From Roseateles_E sp005503085 (GTDB lineage Bacteria > Pseudomonadota > Gammaproteobacteria > Burkholderiales > Burkholderiaceae_C): a stretch of DNA of 64,000 nucleotides. Below the pieces are notes generated by a model. It was given only the letters and a program-made list of their open reading frames with translations, was not told the DNA's origin and searched no databases. The stretch is taken from contig NZ_JAQOWX010000009.1 in NCBI RefSeq assembly GCF_028462495.1, positions 1 to 64,000 of the forward strand, written 5' to 3'. The first letter of the stretch is position 1; each line of letters opens with the position of its first letter. The translations under genes and the position numbers were made by a program. Positions 50,451-58,295 of the stretch are shown here, one piece after another.

Positions 50451-52346
50451 ATGACAAACATCGCCCGCCTGAGCGATCTGCTGGCCATCGAAGCCGAGCC
50501 GCCCCCGTCGCTGCCGAGCAGCACCTACGAGATGATCCGCGCCACCGCAGCCACCCATCCTGACGCGCCAGCGCTGTCCTTCTTCGCGCGCGTCGAGGAT
50601 CATGAGAACGCCCAGGTCTGGACTTATGCCGAGCTGCTCGCGGGCATCCACGCCTGCGCCAATCTGCTGCATGAGCTGGGCGTTGGCCCGGCAGACGTGG
50701 TCGCCTTCGCGCTGCCCAATCTGCCGCAGACGCATCTGGTGATCTGGGGGGCGCAGGCCAGCGGCATCGTGTTCCCGATCAATCCGCTGCTGGAGGCGGT
50801 GGCCATCGCCGATTTGCTCGTCGCAGCGCAAGCCAAGGTGCTGGTGACCTTGGCGCCTGGCACCGAGCTGTGGCGCAAGCTGCAGCCCGTGCTCGGTGGC
50901 GTGCAGAGTCTGCAGCAAGTGGTGCTGCTGGAGCCTAGCGGGGCCGAGCCGGCCGAGGCGACCGAAACCTTGGCGCAAGCCTGCGCCGCGCTGCCCGCGC
51001 GGATCGGCGTGCATGGCTTTGCCGCCGGCATCCGCTATCAGCCGAGTGACCGTCTCGTCAGCGGCCGCCAGTTCGAGCCCAATGAGCTGTCCTCCTATTT
51101 CTGCACCGGCGGCACCACGGGTGCGCCCAAGATCGCGATGCGCAGGCATCGCAACGAGGTGGCCAATGCCCACGCCGTTGCCCAGCTGCTCGGCGAGGGC
51201 ATGGGGCCGGGCAGGAACATCTTCTGCGGGCTGCCGCTGTTCCATGTCAACGCGGTGCTGGTCACCGGCCTGCTGCCCTTCTCGCGCGGCGCCCATGTGA
51301 TTCTCGGCACGCCTCAGGGCTATCGCGACAGCGGCGTTGTCAGCCGCTTCTGGGAGCTGGTGGAGCACCACCGCATCAACTTCTTCAGCGCGGTACCGAC
51401 GCTATATGCCGCGCTGCTGCAGCAGCCGATGACCGGCCGCGATCTGAGCTCGCTGCAGTACGGCTTGTGCGGCGCAGCGCCGATGCCGGTGGAGCTGATG
51501 CGTGGCTTCGAGCAGCGCACCGGGCTGAAGATCCTGGAGGGCTATGGCCTGACCGAGGCCACCTGCGTCAGCAGTTGCAACCCGCCTGAGGGCGAGCACC
51601 GCCTGGGCTCGATCGGCCTGCGCCTGCCATGGCAGGCGATGAGGGCCATCGTCTTGAACGAAGCCGGCCACTATGTGCGCGACTGCGAAGTCGGCGAGGC
51701 CGGTCTGCTGGTCATCAGCGGCCCCAATGTGTTCGAGGGCTACAAGGTGCCGGAGCACAACAAGGGCCTGTGGGTGGACTGCCGCGACGGTCGGCGCTGG
51801 CTCAACACCGGAGATCTGGGTCGCCAGGACGCCGAGGGCTATTTCTACCTGACCGGGCGGCGCAAGGAGCTGATCATCCGCGGCGGCCACAATATCGACC
51901 CGGCCAGCATCGAGGGTCCGCTGCACCGGCATCCGGCGGTACAACTGGCCGCCGCCGTAGGCCGCCCCGACGCGCACGCGGGCGAGCTGCCGGTAGCCTA
52001 CGTGCAGCTCAAGGCCGGCGCCAGCGCGACCGAGGCCGAGTTGCTGGCTTTCGCCAAGCAAGAGATCAGCGAGCGTGCGGCGCTGCCCAAAGCGATCCGG
52101 GTGTTGCCGGCCTTGCCGCTGACCGGCGTCGGCAAGATCTTCAAGCCCGAGCTGAAGCAACGTGAGACCGAGGATGCGCTGCGCACGGCGCTGCACGAGG
52201 CCGGTGCTGCGGCCGCCGCCCTGGTGGCGGTCAATGATCCGCAGCTCGGCATCCGCATCGAGCTCACGCTGGCAGACCCGGCCGGGGCCGAGATCGCCCG
52301 CCGGGTCCTGGGCCGGTTTCCCTTCCGCTACGAGCTGGCGGGCTGA
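50451..52346 (+). CDS. acyl-CoA synthetase (AMP-forming)
   Basis: A 631-aa ANL-superfamily ligase. The phosphate loop A3 is FCTGGTTGAPKIAMRRHRN. A5 is LEGYGLTEATCVSSCNPP, A7 is WLNTGDLGRQDAEGYFYLTG, and A8 is RRKELIIRGGHNIDP. A C-terminal catalytic Lys lies in LTGVGKIFKPELK. It activates a carboxylic acid to its CoA thioester, so the pathway substrate or ring-cleavage fragment is probably a side-chain acid. It is the last gene of the operon, 18 bp after the reductase with GAGGAG before the ATG. Confidence 0.9.
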   Translation: MTNIARLSDLLAIEAEPPPSLPSSTYEMIRATAATHPDAPALSFFARVEDHENAQVWTYAELLAGIHACANLLHELGVGPADVVAFALPNLPQTHLVIWGAQASGIVFPINPLLEAVAIADLLVAAQAKVLVTLAPGTELWRKLQPVLGGVQSLQQVVLLEPSGAEPAEATETLAQACAALPARIGVHGFAAGIRYQPSDRLVSGRQFEPNELSSYFCTGGTTGAPKIAMRRHRNEVANAHAVAQLLGEGMGPGRNIFCGLPLFHVNAVLVTGLLPFSRGAHVILGTPQGYRDSGVVSRFWELVEHHRINFFSAVPTLYAALLQQPMTGRDLSSLQYGLCGAAPMPVELMRGFEQRTGLKILEGYGLTEATCVSSCNPPEGEHRLGSIGLRLPWQAMRAIVLNEAGHYVRDCEVGEAGLLVISGPNVFEGYKVPEHNKGLWVDCRDGRRWLNTGDLGRQDAEGYFYLTGRRKELIIRGGHNIDPASIEGPLHRHPAVQLAAAVGRPDAHAGELPVAYVQLKAGASATEAELLAFAKQEISERAALPKAIRVLPALPLTGVGKIFKPELKQRETEDALRTALHEAGAAAAALVAVNDPQLGIRIELTLADPAGAEIARRVLGRFPFRYELAG

Positions 52347-52361
52347 CCGGCAGACAGCGGC

Positions 52362-52912
52362 TTATCGGGAGGCTGCCGCGCTGGCGGCCACGGCCTTCGC
52401 CTTGGGCTTGACCGGGAAGCCCTCGAAGACCGCCGCGACCGCTTTCTCGGCCGCACTGCCCGCATCGCGGAGCATCTCGGGGCTGATACGGCCCTCGGCG
52501 GTGCTGTGCCAGACGACATCGCGTCGGCGCGCATCGATCAGGTCGATGGCCAGACGCCCCAGACGGTAGTCCTCGGTCTCCACGCCGTCCCTGCCGGGGA
52601 AACCTCCGGGCGTGGCGCGCAGCCCCTGCCGCTCCTCGACGACCGCGGCGATATTCACCAGCAGGTCCGGCGCCAATTCGTCGAAGACATAGCCGCGCCG
52701 TTCGAGCTGAATGCGCGCGGCGGAGATCAGGCGTCGCTCGATCAGCGAGGCGTGCCGTCGGGCTGCGCCGGCAGGATCGCGAATGTACGGTAGGCATTGA
52801 AGTCCGCCGTGGGATCCTGGATACGGGACAAATCGGGCTTGGATGCGCATCCAGCCAGACCCAGGGTCAGGGCAGCAAGTCCGAGCATCAGCGAACGACG
52901 TTTGAAGATCAT
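52362..52912 (-). pseudogene. DUF4136 lipoprotein gene with a frameshift
   Basis: The first frame (from ATG 52912) encodes a lipoprotein start, MLGLAALTLGLAGCASKPDL (lipidated Cys22), and FNAYRTFAILPAQPDGTPR, then stops at 52742. The other frame continues seamlessly at that point: SLIERRLISAARIQLERRGY, ELAPDLLVNIAAVVEERQG, DAGSAAEKAVAAVFEGFPVK. Together they make a full DUF4136 protein of about 180 aa. A 1-nt loss (or 2-nt gain) near 52745 breaks it. The assembly shows another defect 3.5 kb away, so a sequencing error is as likely as real decay. Confidence 0.75.
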
Positions 52913-53286
52913 GAAGGAGTTCCTTGTGGGTAGTTGCCGGGCTTGCACCAGGGCATGAGCGCCTAGCAGCCTGTGCTCCGGCCAGTTGAGTTCGGCAGAG
53001 CCGGGCGAAGCCGGCCGCATAACGGGGAGCACCAGTGTCTGAGCCCGGTCGGGGCAAGTCGTCTCGGGCCGGTCCCGGCTCGGTATCGCTTGCGTCGGGC
53101 CACTGCTGCGGGCCTGACGGTGAACCTCTGGCGCCATAGGGACTGAATCGGGACCGGCCCGAGACGACCCCAGCAAACAGGACTCCGACACTAGATCACA
53201 CAACTGTGGTCCCGCCCGTCACGACAGGCAGCGCCAAGCAGTGCGCCCGCTGCCTCTTTCCTCTCTTCACTTCACTTCAAACTGTC
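52913..53286. other. divergent intergenic region between the DUF4136 and LysR genes
   Basis: About 370 bp with no gene. It must hold the promoters of both flanking genes. Its main visible content is a pair of 19-bp inverted repeats described separately. Confidence 0.5.
53054..53168. promoter_or_regulatory. long inverted repeat, copy A and B of a shared 35-bp element
   Basis: A 19-bp sequence at 53058-53076 (GTCGTCTCGGGCCGGTCCC) recurs exactly, inverted, at 53150-53168, with 73 bp between. The left arm belongs to a 35-bp element (53054-53088) that matches 63215-63249 at 28 of 35 positions without gaps. Inference: binding sites of one regulator that acts at both loci. Confidence 0.6.
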
Positions 53287-54201
53287 ATGGACAAACTGCG
53301 ATCGATGAAGGTGTTTGACCATGTGGTGGCCGAGAACGGATTCGCCGCTTGCGCCCGAAAGCTCGGCATCTCACCTGCGGCGGTGACGCGTTTGATCTCC
53401 GATCTGGAAGATCATCTGGGCGTGCGGCTGCTTCATCGCACCACCCGCCAGCTTGCGTTGACGCCCGCCGGAGAGGTCTATCTGGATCGCGTGCACGGCA
53501 TTCTTGAGCAGCTAGAAGAAGCGGAGGAACTGGCCCGCAGCCATGCCCAAGAGATGTCGGGCAGGATTCGCATCTCCTCGCTGCCCGGCATGGCCACCCA
53601 TCTGGTCGCACCTGCCGTGGCCGAATTCCGGCGCCGCTACCCCAAGGTGACCATCGAGCTGCTGTCCGACATGCAGGCTGCTCGCGCCATCGAGGCCAAC
53701 GACCTGACGCTGCTGACCGACAACATCGCGGTGCCTTCCGAGACGGTCATCCGCAGCGTGGTCGACACCACATCCATCCTGTGCGCGTCTCCCGACTACC
53801 TCGGACAGCACGGTGAGCCTCGCGCGCCACAGGATCTGAGAGCACATGCCCTGCTGCGTTTGAGTTTGCCCGATTTGGATCACAGCTCGCTGCGCCTGAT
53901 TGACGAGACGGACCAGCACCGCGAAACGACCATCAGCGTGAGTCCCGTGCTCACCTGCAACGACCACGAGGCGGTGCTACGCAGCACCTTGGACGGCGTC
54001 GGCATCAGCAGCCAGGCGCTTCAGGTGGCAGCACCGATGCTGCGCACCGGAGAACTTCGGCGCATCCTGGCGCCCTGGATCGCCGAGCGCTTCACGCTGA
54101 TCGCGGCCTTTGCCAGCCGGCGTCATATGCCGCCGCGCACCCGGGAATTTCTGGACCATCTGATCAATTACGCGGAGCGCTCGAAGGTCGCCGCTGCATG
54201 A
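53287..54201 (+). CDS. LysR-family transcriptional regulator
   Basis: A 304-aa regulator. The N-terminal winged helix-turn-helix is FAACARKLGISPAAVTRLIS (about residues 20-39) with DLEDHLGVRLLHRTTRQLAL following. Residues 90-300 form the periplasmic-binding-protein-like effector domain (RIRISSLPGMATHLVAPAV). The DNA-binding part suits the CrgA/DsdC-like subgroup often found as orphan regulators. The ATG at 53287 gives the standard family N-terminus. It is divergent from the DUF4136 gene, and the gap carries a long inverted repeat that may be its target. Confidence 0.88.
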   Translation: MDKLRSMKVFDHVVAENGFAACARKLGISPAAVTRLISDLEDHLGVRLLHRTTRQLALTPAGEVYLDRVHGILEQLEEAEELARSHAQEMSGRIRISSLPGMATHLVAPAVAEFRRRYPKVTIELLSDMQAARAIEANDLTLLTDNIAVPSETVIRSVVDTTSILCASPDYLGQHGEPRAPQDLRAHALLRLSLPDLDHSSLRLIDETDQHRETTISVSPVLTCNDHEAVLRSTLDGVGISSQALQVAAPMLRTGELRRILAPWIAERFTLIAAFASRRHMPPRTREFLDHLINYAERSKVAAA

Positions 54202-54222
54202 ATGAGGGCAGAACAGGCCAGG

Positions 54223-54687
54223 CTATTTTGAGGCCGGGCTTGTCGAAACCCCGCCGGATCTTGACGCCAGAAGCCGCAACAAGACACCGCAGACGAACGC
54301 CAGCTCCGCAGCATCCACAGCCGAGAACCAGTCGCGCAGCACGGCCGTGACCGCGCCTTGCGTTTCGTCCAGCGCCGATTGGCCGAGCTCCGTGAGCTGC
54401 AACTGCACCGAGCGGCGATCGAGGTTGTCGCAGCGCGCCTGGCACAGGCGCTTGGCCAGCAGGCGATCCAGCAGTCGTGTCGTGGCGCCGGCGTCCAGCT
54501 GCAGGGCTAGCGAGAGGGAACTCGGCGTCAGGGCCTGACCCTTGCTCAGAATCGCCAACACACGTTGTTGCGCCAGCGTCAACCGGTGCTGACGCAGGCG
54601 CTTTTCGATGTCTCTGGCCATGGCGTGCGTGGCCTGTTGCATCAGGGCGGCTGCGGCCCCTGCTTCTTGTTCAAACATTCTCTTCAC
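54223..54687 (-). CDS. MarR-family regulator, last gene of the efflux operon
   Basis: A 154-aa winged-helix protein. The recognition region is LTPSSLSLALQLDAGATTRLLDRLLAKRLC split over about residues 54-83, and the wing is RCDNLDRRSVQLQLTELGQS. MarR proteins repress efflux or stress genes and release DNA upon binding phenolic ligands. It is 5 bp after the MgtC gene, so it is probably co-transcribed with the RND pump and feeds back on it. Confidence 0.85.
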   Translation of the reverse strand: MKRMFEQEAGAAAALMQQATHAMARDIEKRLRQHRLTLAQQRVLAILSKGQALTPSSLSLALQLDAGATTRLLDRLLAKRLCQARCDNLDRRSVQLQLTELGQSALDETQGAVTAVLRDWFSAVDAAELAFVCGVLLRLLASRSGGVSTSPASK

Positions 54688-54692
54688 TCCAC

Positions 54693-55427
54693 TCAGTGGC
54701 GCACCGGCGCGATGCTGAAGCTCGCGATGCCTTCGGCGGCCGCAATCTCATCGGCCAGCAAGGCCGGCGCCATCGCGCTGGCGCGGTCCAGCGCGACGAC
54801 GCAAATGCGCCAGACCGGCCGACCTTCGGCGAAAGTGATGCTGAGACTGTCGCGCAGCAGCCGGTAGCCGCGCGAGGCCGCGATGCCGGACAGGACCTCG
54901 TACGAGGGCGGGTGGGTCGGTCGGAAAGTCAGCGAGACCTCCAGCGTCGCCCGCCCGGGCAGCATCGCCTCCAGCCGATGCAGCAGGGACATCGAGAGCA
55001 TGCACAGCAGGGCCAGCAGCAGCGCCGACGCATAGAAACCCACACCCAGCAGCACGCCGATCGCCGCAGCGGCCCAGATGGAGGCCGCTGTCGTCAGGCC
55101 GCTGATATTCATGCCGTCCTTCATGATGACGCCGGCGCACAGGAAGCCGATGCCCGTCACCACGCCCTGCACCACCCGGGTCGGATCGGCCACCAGATGA
55201 GGGGCCGTGCCGCCGTACCACAGCGGCGCATGGCCGACGAACACCGTCAGCGCGGTGGACGCCATGCACACCAGCCCGTAGGTGCGCATGCCAGCGGCCC
55301 GGCCATTGAAGGAGCGCTCGTAGCCGACCAGCATGCCCAGCAGCAGCGCCCCGATCAGGTTCAGGCCGATGAAGGCATTGGCGGCGAGGAAGCCGCCGCT
55401 CCAGTAATGTTGCAGTTGACCGAGCAT
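54693..55427 (-). CDS. MgtC/SapB-family membrane protein
   Basis: A 244-aa inner-membrane protein. The family core is LIGALLLGMLVGYERSF, RAAGMRTYGLVCMASTAL and GVVTGIGFLCAGVIMKDG, then TTAASIWAAAAIGVLLGVGF. It has about five hydrophobic spans and a soluble C-terminal ACT-like domain. MgtC proteins act on Mg2+ and ATP-synthase homeostasis in intracellular or acid stress. It is 27 bp downstream of the patatin gene and 5 bp before marR. Confidence 0.88.
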   Translation of the reverse strand: MLGQLQHYWSGGFLAANAFIGLNLIGALLLGMLVGYERSFNGRAAGMRTYGLVCMASTALTVFVGHAPLWYGGTAPHLVADPTRVVQGVVTGIGFLCAGVIMKDGMNISGLTTAASIWAAAAIGVLLGVGFYASALLLALLCMLSMSLLHRLEAMLPGRATLEVSLTFRPTHPPSYEVLSGIAASRGYRLLRDSLSITFAEGRPVWRICVVALDRASAMAPALLADEIAAAEGIASFSIAPVRH

Positions 55428-55454
55428 GGGATCAGCGAATGGGCGGCCAACGCA

Positions 55455-56938
55455 TCATGGCGCCGAGTTCGCATGCGCGACCGGCCCGGTCTCGGCCAGC
55501 AGGCGCTGCCGCAGGTGCTGGAAGGCCGGCGACTCGCGCAGCACCTCACGGCCGGCCTTCTGCAGCTCGTGGACCTGGATCGGCAGGACGGTAAGCGCGG
55601 TCGGCACAAGCAGCAGGCGGCGGCGCATCTCGGGGTCGCTCAGCTGACGCAAGCCGACGTTGATCACATGGATCTCGGCGTCCGGCGCAAACACACTGCC
55701 GGGCCTGGCACGCTCGACCTGGATCGCCTCGTTCATGCGGCGCGCCACATCGTCGACCATCACGGCTGTCTCCTTGCTCAGCCGCGAACCAGCGCCAAAC
55801 ACCAGCGCGTCCAGCACCTGCAGATGGCCGGGGACGCGGTCGCTGCTGTCGATGCGCTCGGCCGTGTCGCGCTCCGAGTTGACGCTGATCAGCACGATAT
55901 GCCGGACCGATCCCGGCTTCAGGCCCTTGAAACTGGCCTCGAAGCTGCCACCGGCGAGCGTGCGCTCCAGCAGACCGCGCACGCCGAGGTTGTCGACCAC
56001 GCCACCATCGATGAGATGGATGAAGGGCCGCTCCTTCGCGTCGCGATAGCTGTCGGCGATCAGATCAAGCAGGCGCGCCGATAGGTTGCCACCGGCCAGC
56101 GTCGTGGCCGGCGCCGGCTCCGCACAGCTGCCGGCGTGGTTGCGCAGGGTCAGCGGGCTCAAGAGCAGCGGCACCGATGACGAGGCCGCCACCGCAAAGG
56201 ACAGCGGCACGCTATCAAGATCGGAGCAGATCNCGGGCTCAAGAGCAGCGGCACCGATGACGAGGCCGCCACCGCAAAGGACAGCGGCACGCTATCAAGA
56301 TCGGAGCAGATCAGCGCAAACTGCTCGGGCGTGAACTCGAAGGGCGCGCCGGTGGTCAGATCGGTGGCCGTGACCAGCAACTGCGGCCGCCGCGCCTGCA
56401 GATCGCCGAAGGTCAGGCCGCGAAACACTGGATCGAGCCGCTCGGCAAAGGTGTTGCTGCGCCCCCACCAGGGCGAGCTGAGCTTGTACAAAGTGGCCGG
56501 CGACAGCGCGTCGCGGATCAGGCCGGCCTGGAAGTCGGCCAGCAGAAAGTCGCGCTCGAAGCGGGTGAACACCTCGTCACCGAAGGCTGCGTAATAGCTC
56601 GCCAGCACGCTGCCGCCCGAGACCCCGCTGATCAGCCCGACCTCGTCGAGCAGGCTGGTCGAGCGGCCTTCCCATTCGAACTGGGTCGCCTTCAGCTCCT
56701 GCAAGACCCCGAGCCCGAAGGCCGCCGCGCGCGCCCCGCCGCCCGACAGCGTGACGGCGGCCACAATGGACGGCGACGCTGCGGTCGACGCCGGCGAGAG
56801 GGCCGCAGCCCTGGCCGACTGGGCCGCAATCGGCTGGTTGATCCAGGGCCGCGCGGTCGAACAGGCCGCCAGCAGCACGGCAACACACAAAGGCAGCAGC
56901 CGTAGGCCCCACCCCGCTGGCCTGATGTCGTTGCGCAT
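55455..56938 (-). CDS. patatin-like phospholipase lipoprotein (interrupted by an assembly duplication)
   Basis: Read across the assembly, the gene breaks at a single N (56233) flanked by two identical 79-bp copies. Removing the N and one copy (80 bp) rejoins the two frames into one protein of about 467 aa. A lipobox LLAAC puts the lipidated Cys at residue 26. Patatin motifs are complete: the oxyanion loop LSGGGAR (64-70), the nucleophile elbow SGVSGGS (Ser107) and the Asp dyad LIDGGVVDNLG. It should hydrolyse lipids at the outer membrane or periplasmic face. It lies 7 bp after the TolC-like gene in the efflux operon. Confidence 0.85.
56154..56312. repeat. 79-bp exact tandem duplication around one N (assembly artefact)
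   Basis: Bases 56154-56232 and 56234-56312 are identical, with the N at 56233 between them. This is how a scaffolder joins two contigs whose overlapping ends were not merged. Collapsing it restores the patatin frame, which argues that the duplication is not in the genome. Confidence 0.9.
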
Positions 56939-56945
56939 CGTCGCC

Positions 56946-58295
56946 TCAGGGCTTCGCGAGCCAGCTGTTGACGGCTCGCAGCTCTGCGTCGCCGGGCTCG
57001 CCGGCCGCCACGGCCAGACGCACGCGCCCCTGCAGATAGTCCAGCCGTGCCTGTACCAGGTCGAGCTCGGCCGCGAAGGCACGCCGCTGGGCGTCCAGCA
57101 CGTCGAGCTCGGTGCGGGTGCCGACGTCACGGCCCAGCGATGTGGCTTCCAGCGCCGTGCGTGCCGAGACCAGCGACTGCTCGGTGGCGCCGATGCGCGA
57201 CACCGCAGTCCTGACGCTCAGGTAGGCGTCCTGGACCTGCAGGCGCACATCGCGCTTGGCGGCCGCCAGTGCCTGTTCGGCCTCGCGCCGCAGCGCCAGC
57301 GACTCGCGCTCCTTCGAGCTCAGGGCGCCGCCGGCGTACAGCGGCATATTGAATTGCAGTCCGAGATAAGCGCTGCGGTTGTTGTCGGGGGCGACCATCG
57401 GCGACAGATCACCGTTTTGTCCTTTGGCCGAGAAGTTGGCAACCAGGTTCAGGCTCGGACGGCCCGAGGACCGGTGCTTCTCGATCTCGGCGCCGGCGAT
57501 CTCCAGCTGCGAGCGCCGCAGCCGCACCGCCGTGCTCTGCTCCTCGCCCCGGAGCTGCCAGGCCATCAGGCTGTCGGGCTCGGGTGGCGTTGCCGCCTGC
57601 CCTGCTGCCAGCGCGGCCAGCCCCTCGGCCGGGACGCCGGTGGTCTCCTGGAACTGGGCGCGCCGCAGCTCCAGCAGGCTGCGCGCCGTGATCTCCTTGC
57701 TCAGGATCTGGTCGTAGCGGGCCTGAGCTTCCTGCAGATCGGTGACCTTGCCGCGACCGACCTCGAAGCGGGCCTTGGCACGGTCGCGCTGCATCGCAAT
57801 CGCCGACTTCTCGGCCAAGGTCACACGCAGGCTCTCCTGCGCCTGCAGCACGCCGAGGTAGGCCTCGGCCACCCGCTGGGCCAGGCCTTGCTGGGCCTGG
57901 TCGAACTGCGTCTGGGCCATCGAAGCCTGCTGATGCAGCTGCCGCTTGCCGACGCTGGCCGAGGCGTCGTAGAGCGGCTGCGTCAGCTGCACGGTGGCCT
58001 GGCTGACCGTGCCCGAGCTGTTCTCGGGCAGACCCGTGTCCGGGGTGTGATCGCTGAGCCGGCCGAGGCTGGCCTGCAGCGTGACGCGGGGCTTCAGCAG
58101 TGCGTCGCCTTGCACCGCCTTCTCGCGGCCGGCCAGCAGCGCCTCATCGGCGGCCAGCTTGGCGGGGTCGTGTCGCAAGGCCTGCTCATAGGCGCCGACC
58201 AGATCGAGGACCTCGGCCTGGGCCTGGGTCGCATAGACCTGCAGAGCCAGGGCCATCAGTGCCGCCCAGCGGGCGGTCTTGTACATCCGTTTCAT
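56946..58295 (-). CDS. TolC-family outer-membrane efflux protein
   Basis: A 449-aa exported protein, signal peptide ending ATQAQA. The two repeats of the TolC fold are visible, with long coiled-coil helices (AQTQFDQAQQGLAQRVAEAY, EAQARYDQILSKEITARSLL, DLVQARLDYLQGRVRLAVA) and the YLGLQFNMPLYAGG strand typical of the barrel. It forms the outer exit duct of the RND pump. The ATG at 58295 overlaps the pump stop (ATGA), which settles the start. Confidence 0.9.
   Translation of the reverse strand: MKRMYKTARWAALMALALQVYATQAQAEVLDLVGAYEQALRHDPAKLAADEALLAGREKAVQGDALLKPRVTLQASLGRLSDHTPDTGLPENSSGTVSQATVQLTQPLYDASASVGKRQLHQQASMAQTQFDQAQQGLAQRVAEAYLGVLQAQESLRVTLAEKSAIAMQRDRAKARFEVGRGKVTDLQEAQARYDQILSKEITARSLLELRRAQFQETTGVPAEGLAALAAGQAATPPEPDSLMAWQLRGEEQSTAVRLRRSQLEIAGAEIEKHRSSGRPSLNLVANFSAKGQNGDLSPMVAPDNNRSAYLGLQFNMPLYAGGALSSKERESLALRREAEQALAAAKRDVRLQVQDAYLSVRTAVSRIGATEQSLVSARTALEATSLGRDVGTRTELDVLDAQRRAFAAELDLVQARLDYLQGRVRLAVAAGEPGDAELRAVNSWLAKP

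Noticed and set aside
54477..56084. 535-codon plus-strand frame across marR, mgtC and patatin
   Set aside because: It runs antisense to three recognisable genes and has shadow composition (long His/Gln/Arg runs).
56154..56312. True tandem duplication inactivating the patatin gene
   Set aside because: The single N between two perfect copies and the exact frame recovery on collapse point to a contig-join artefact.
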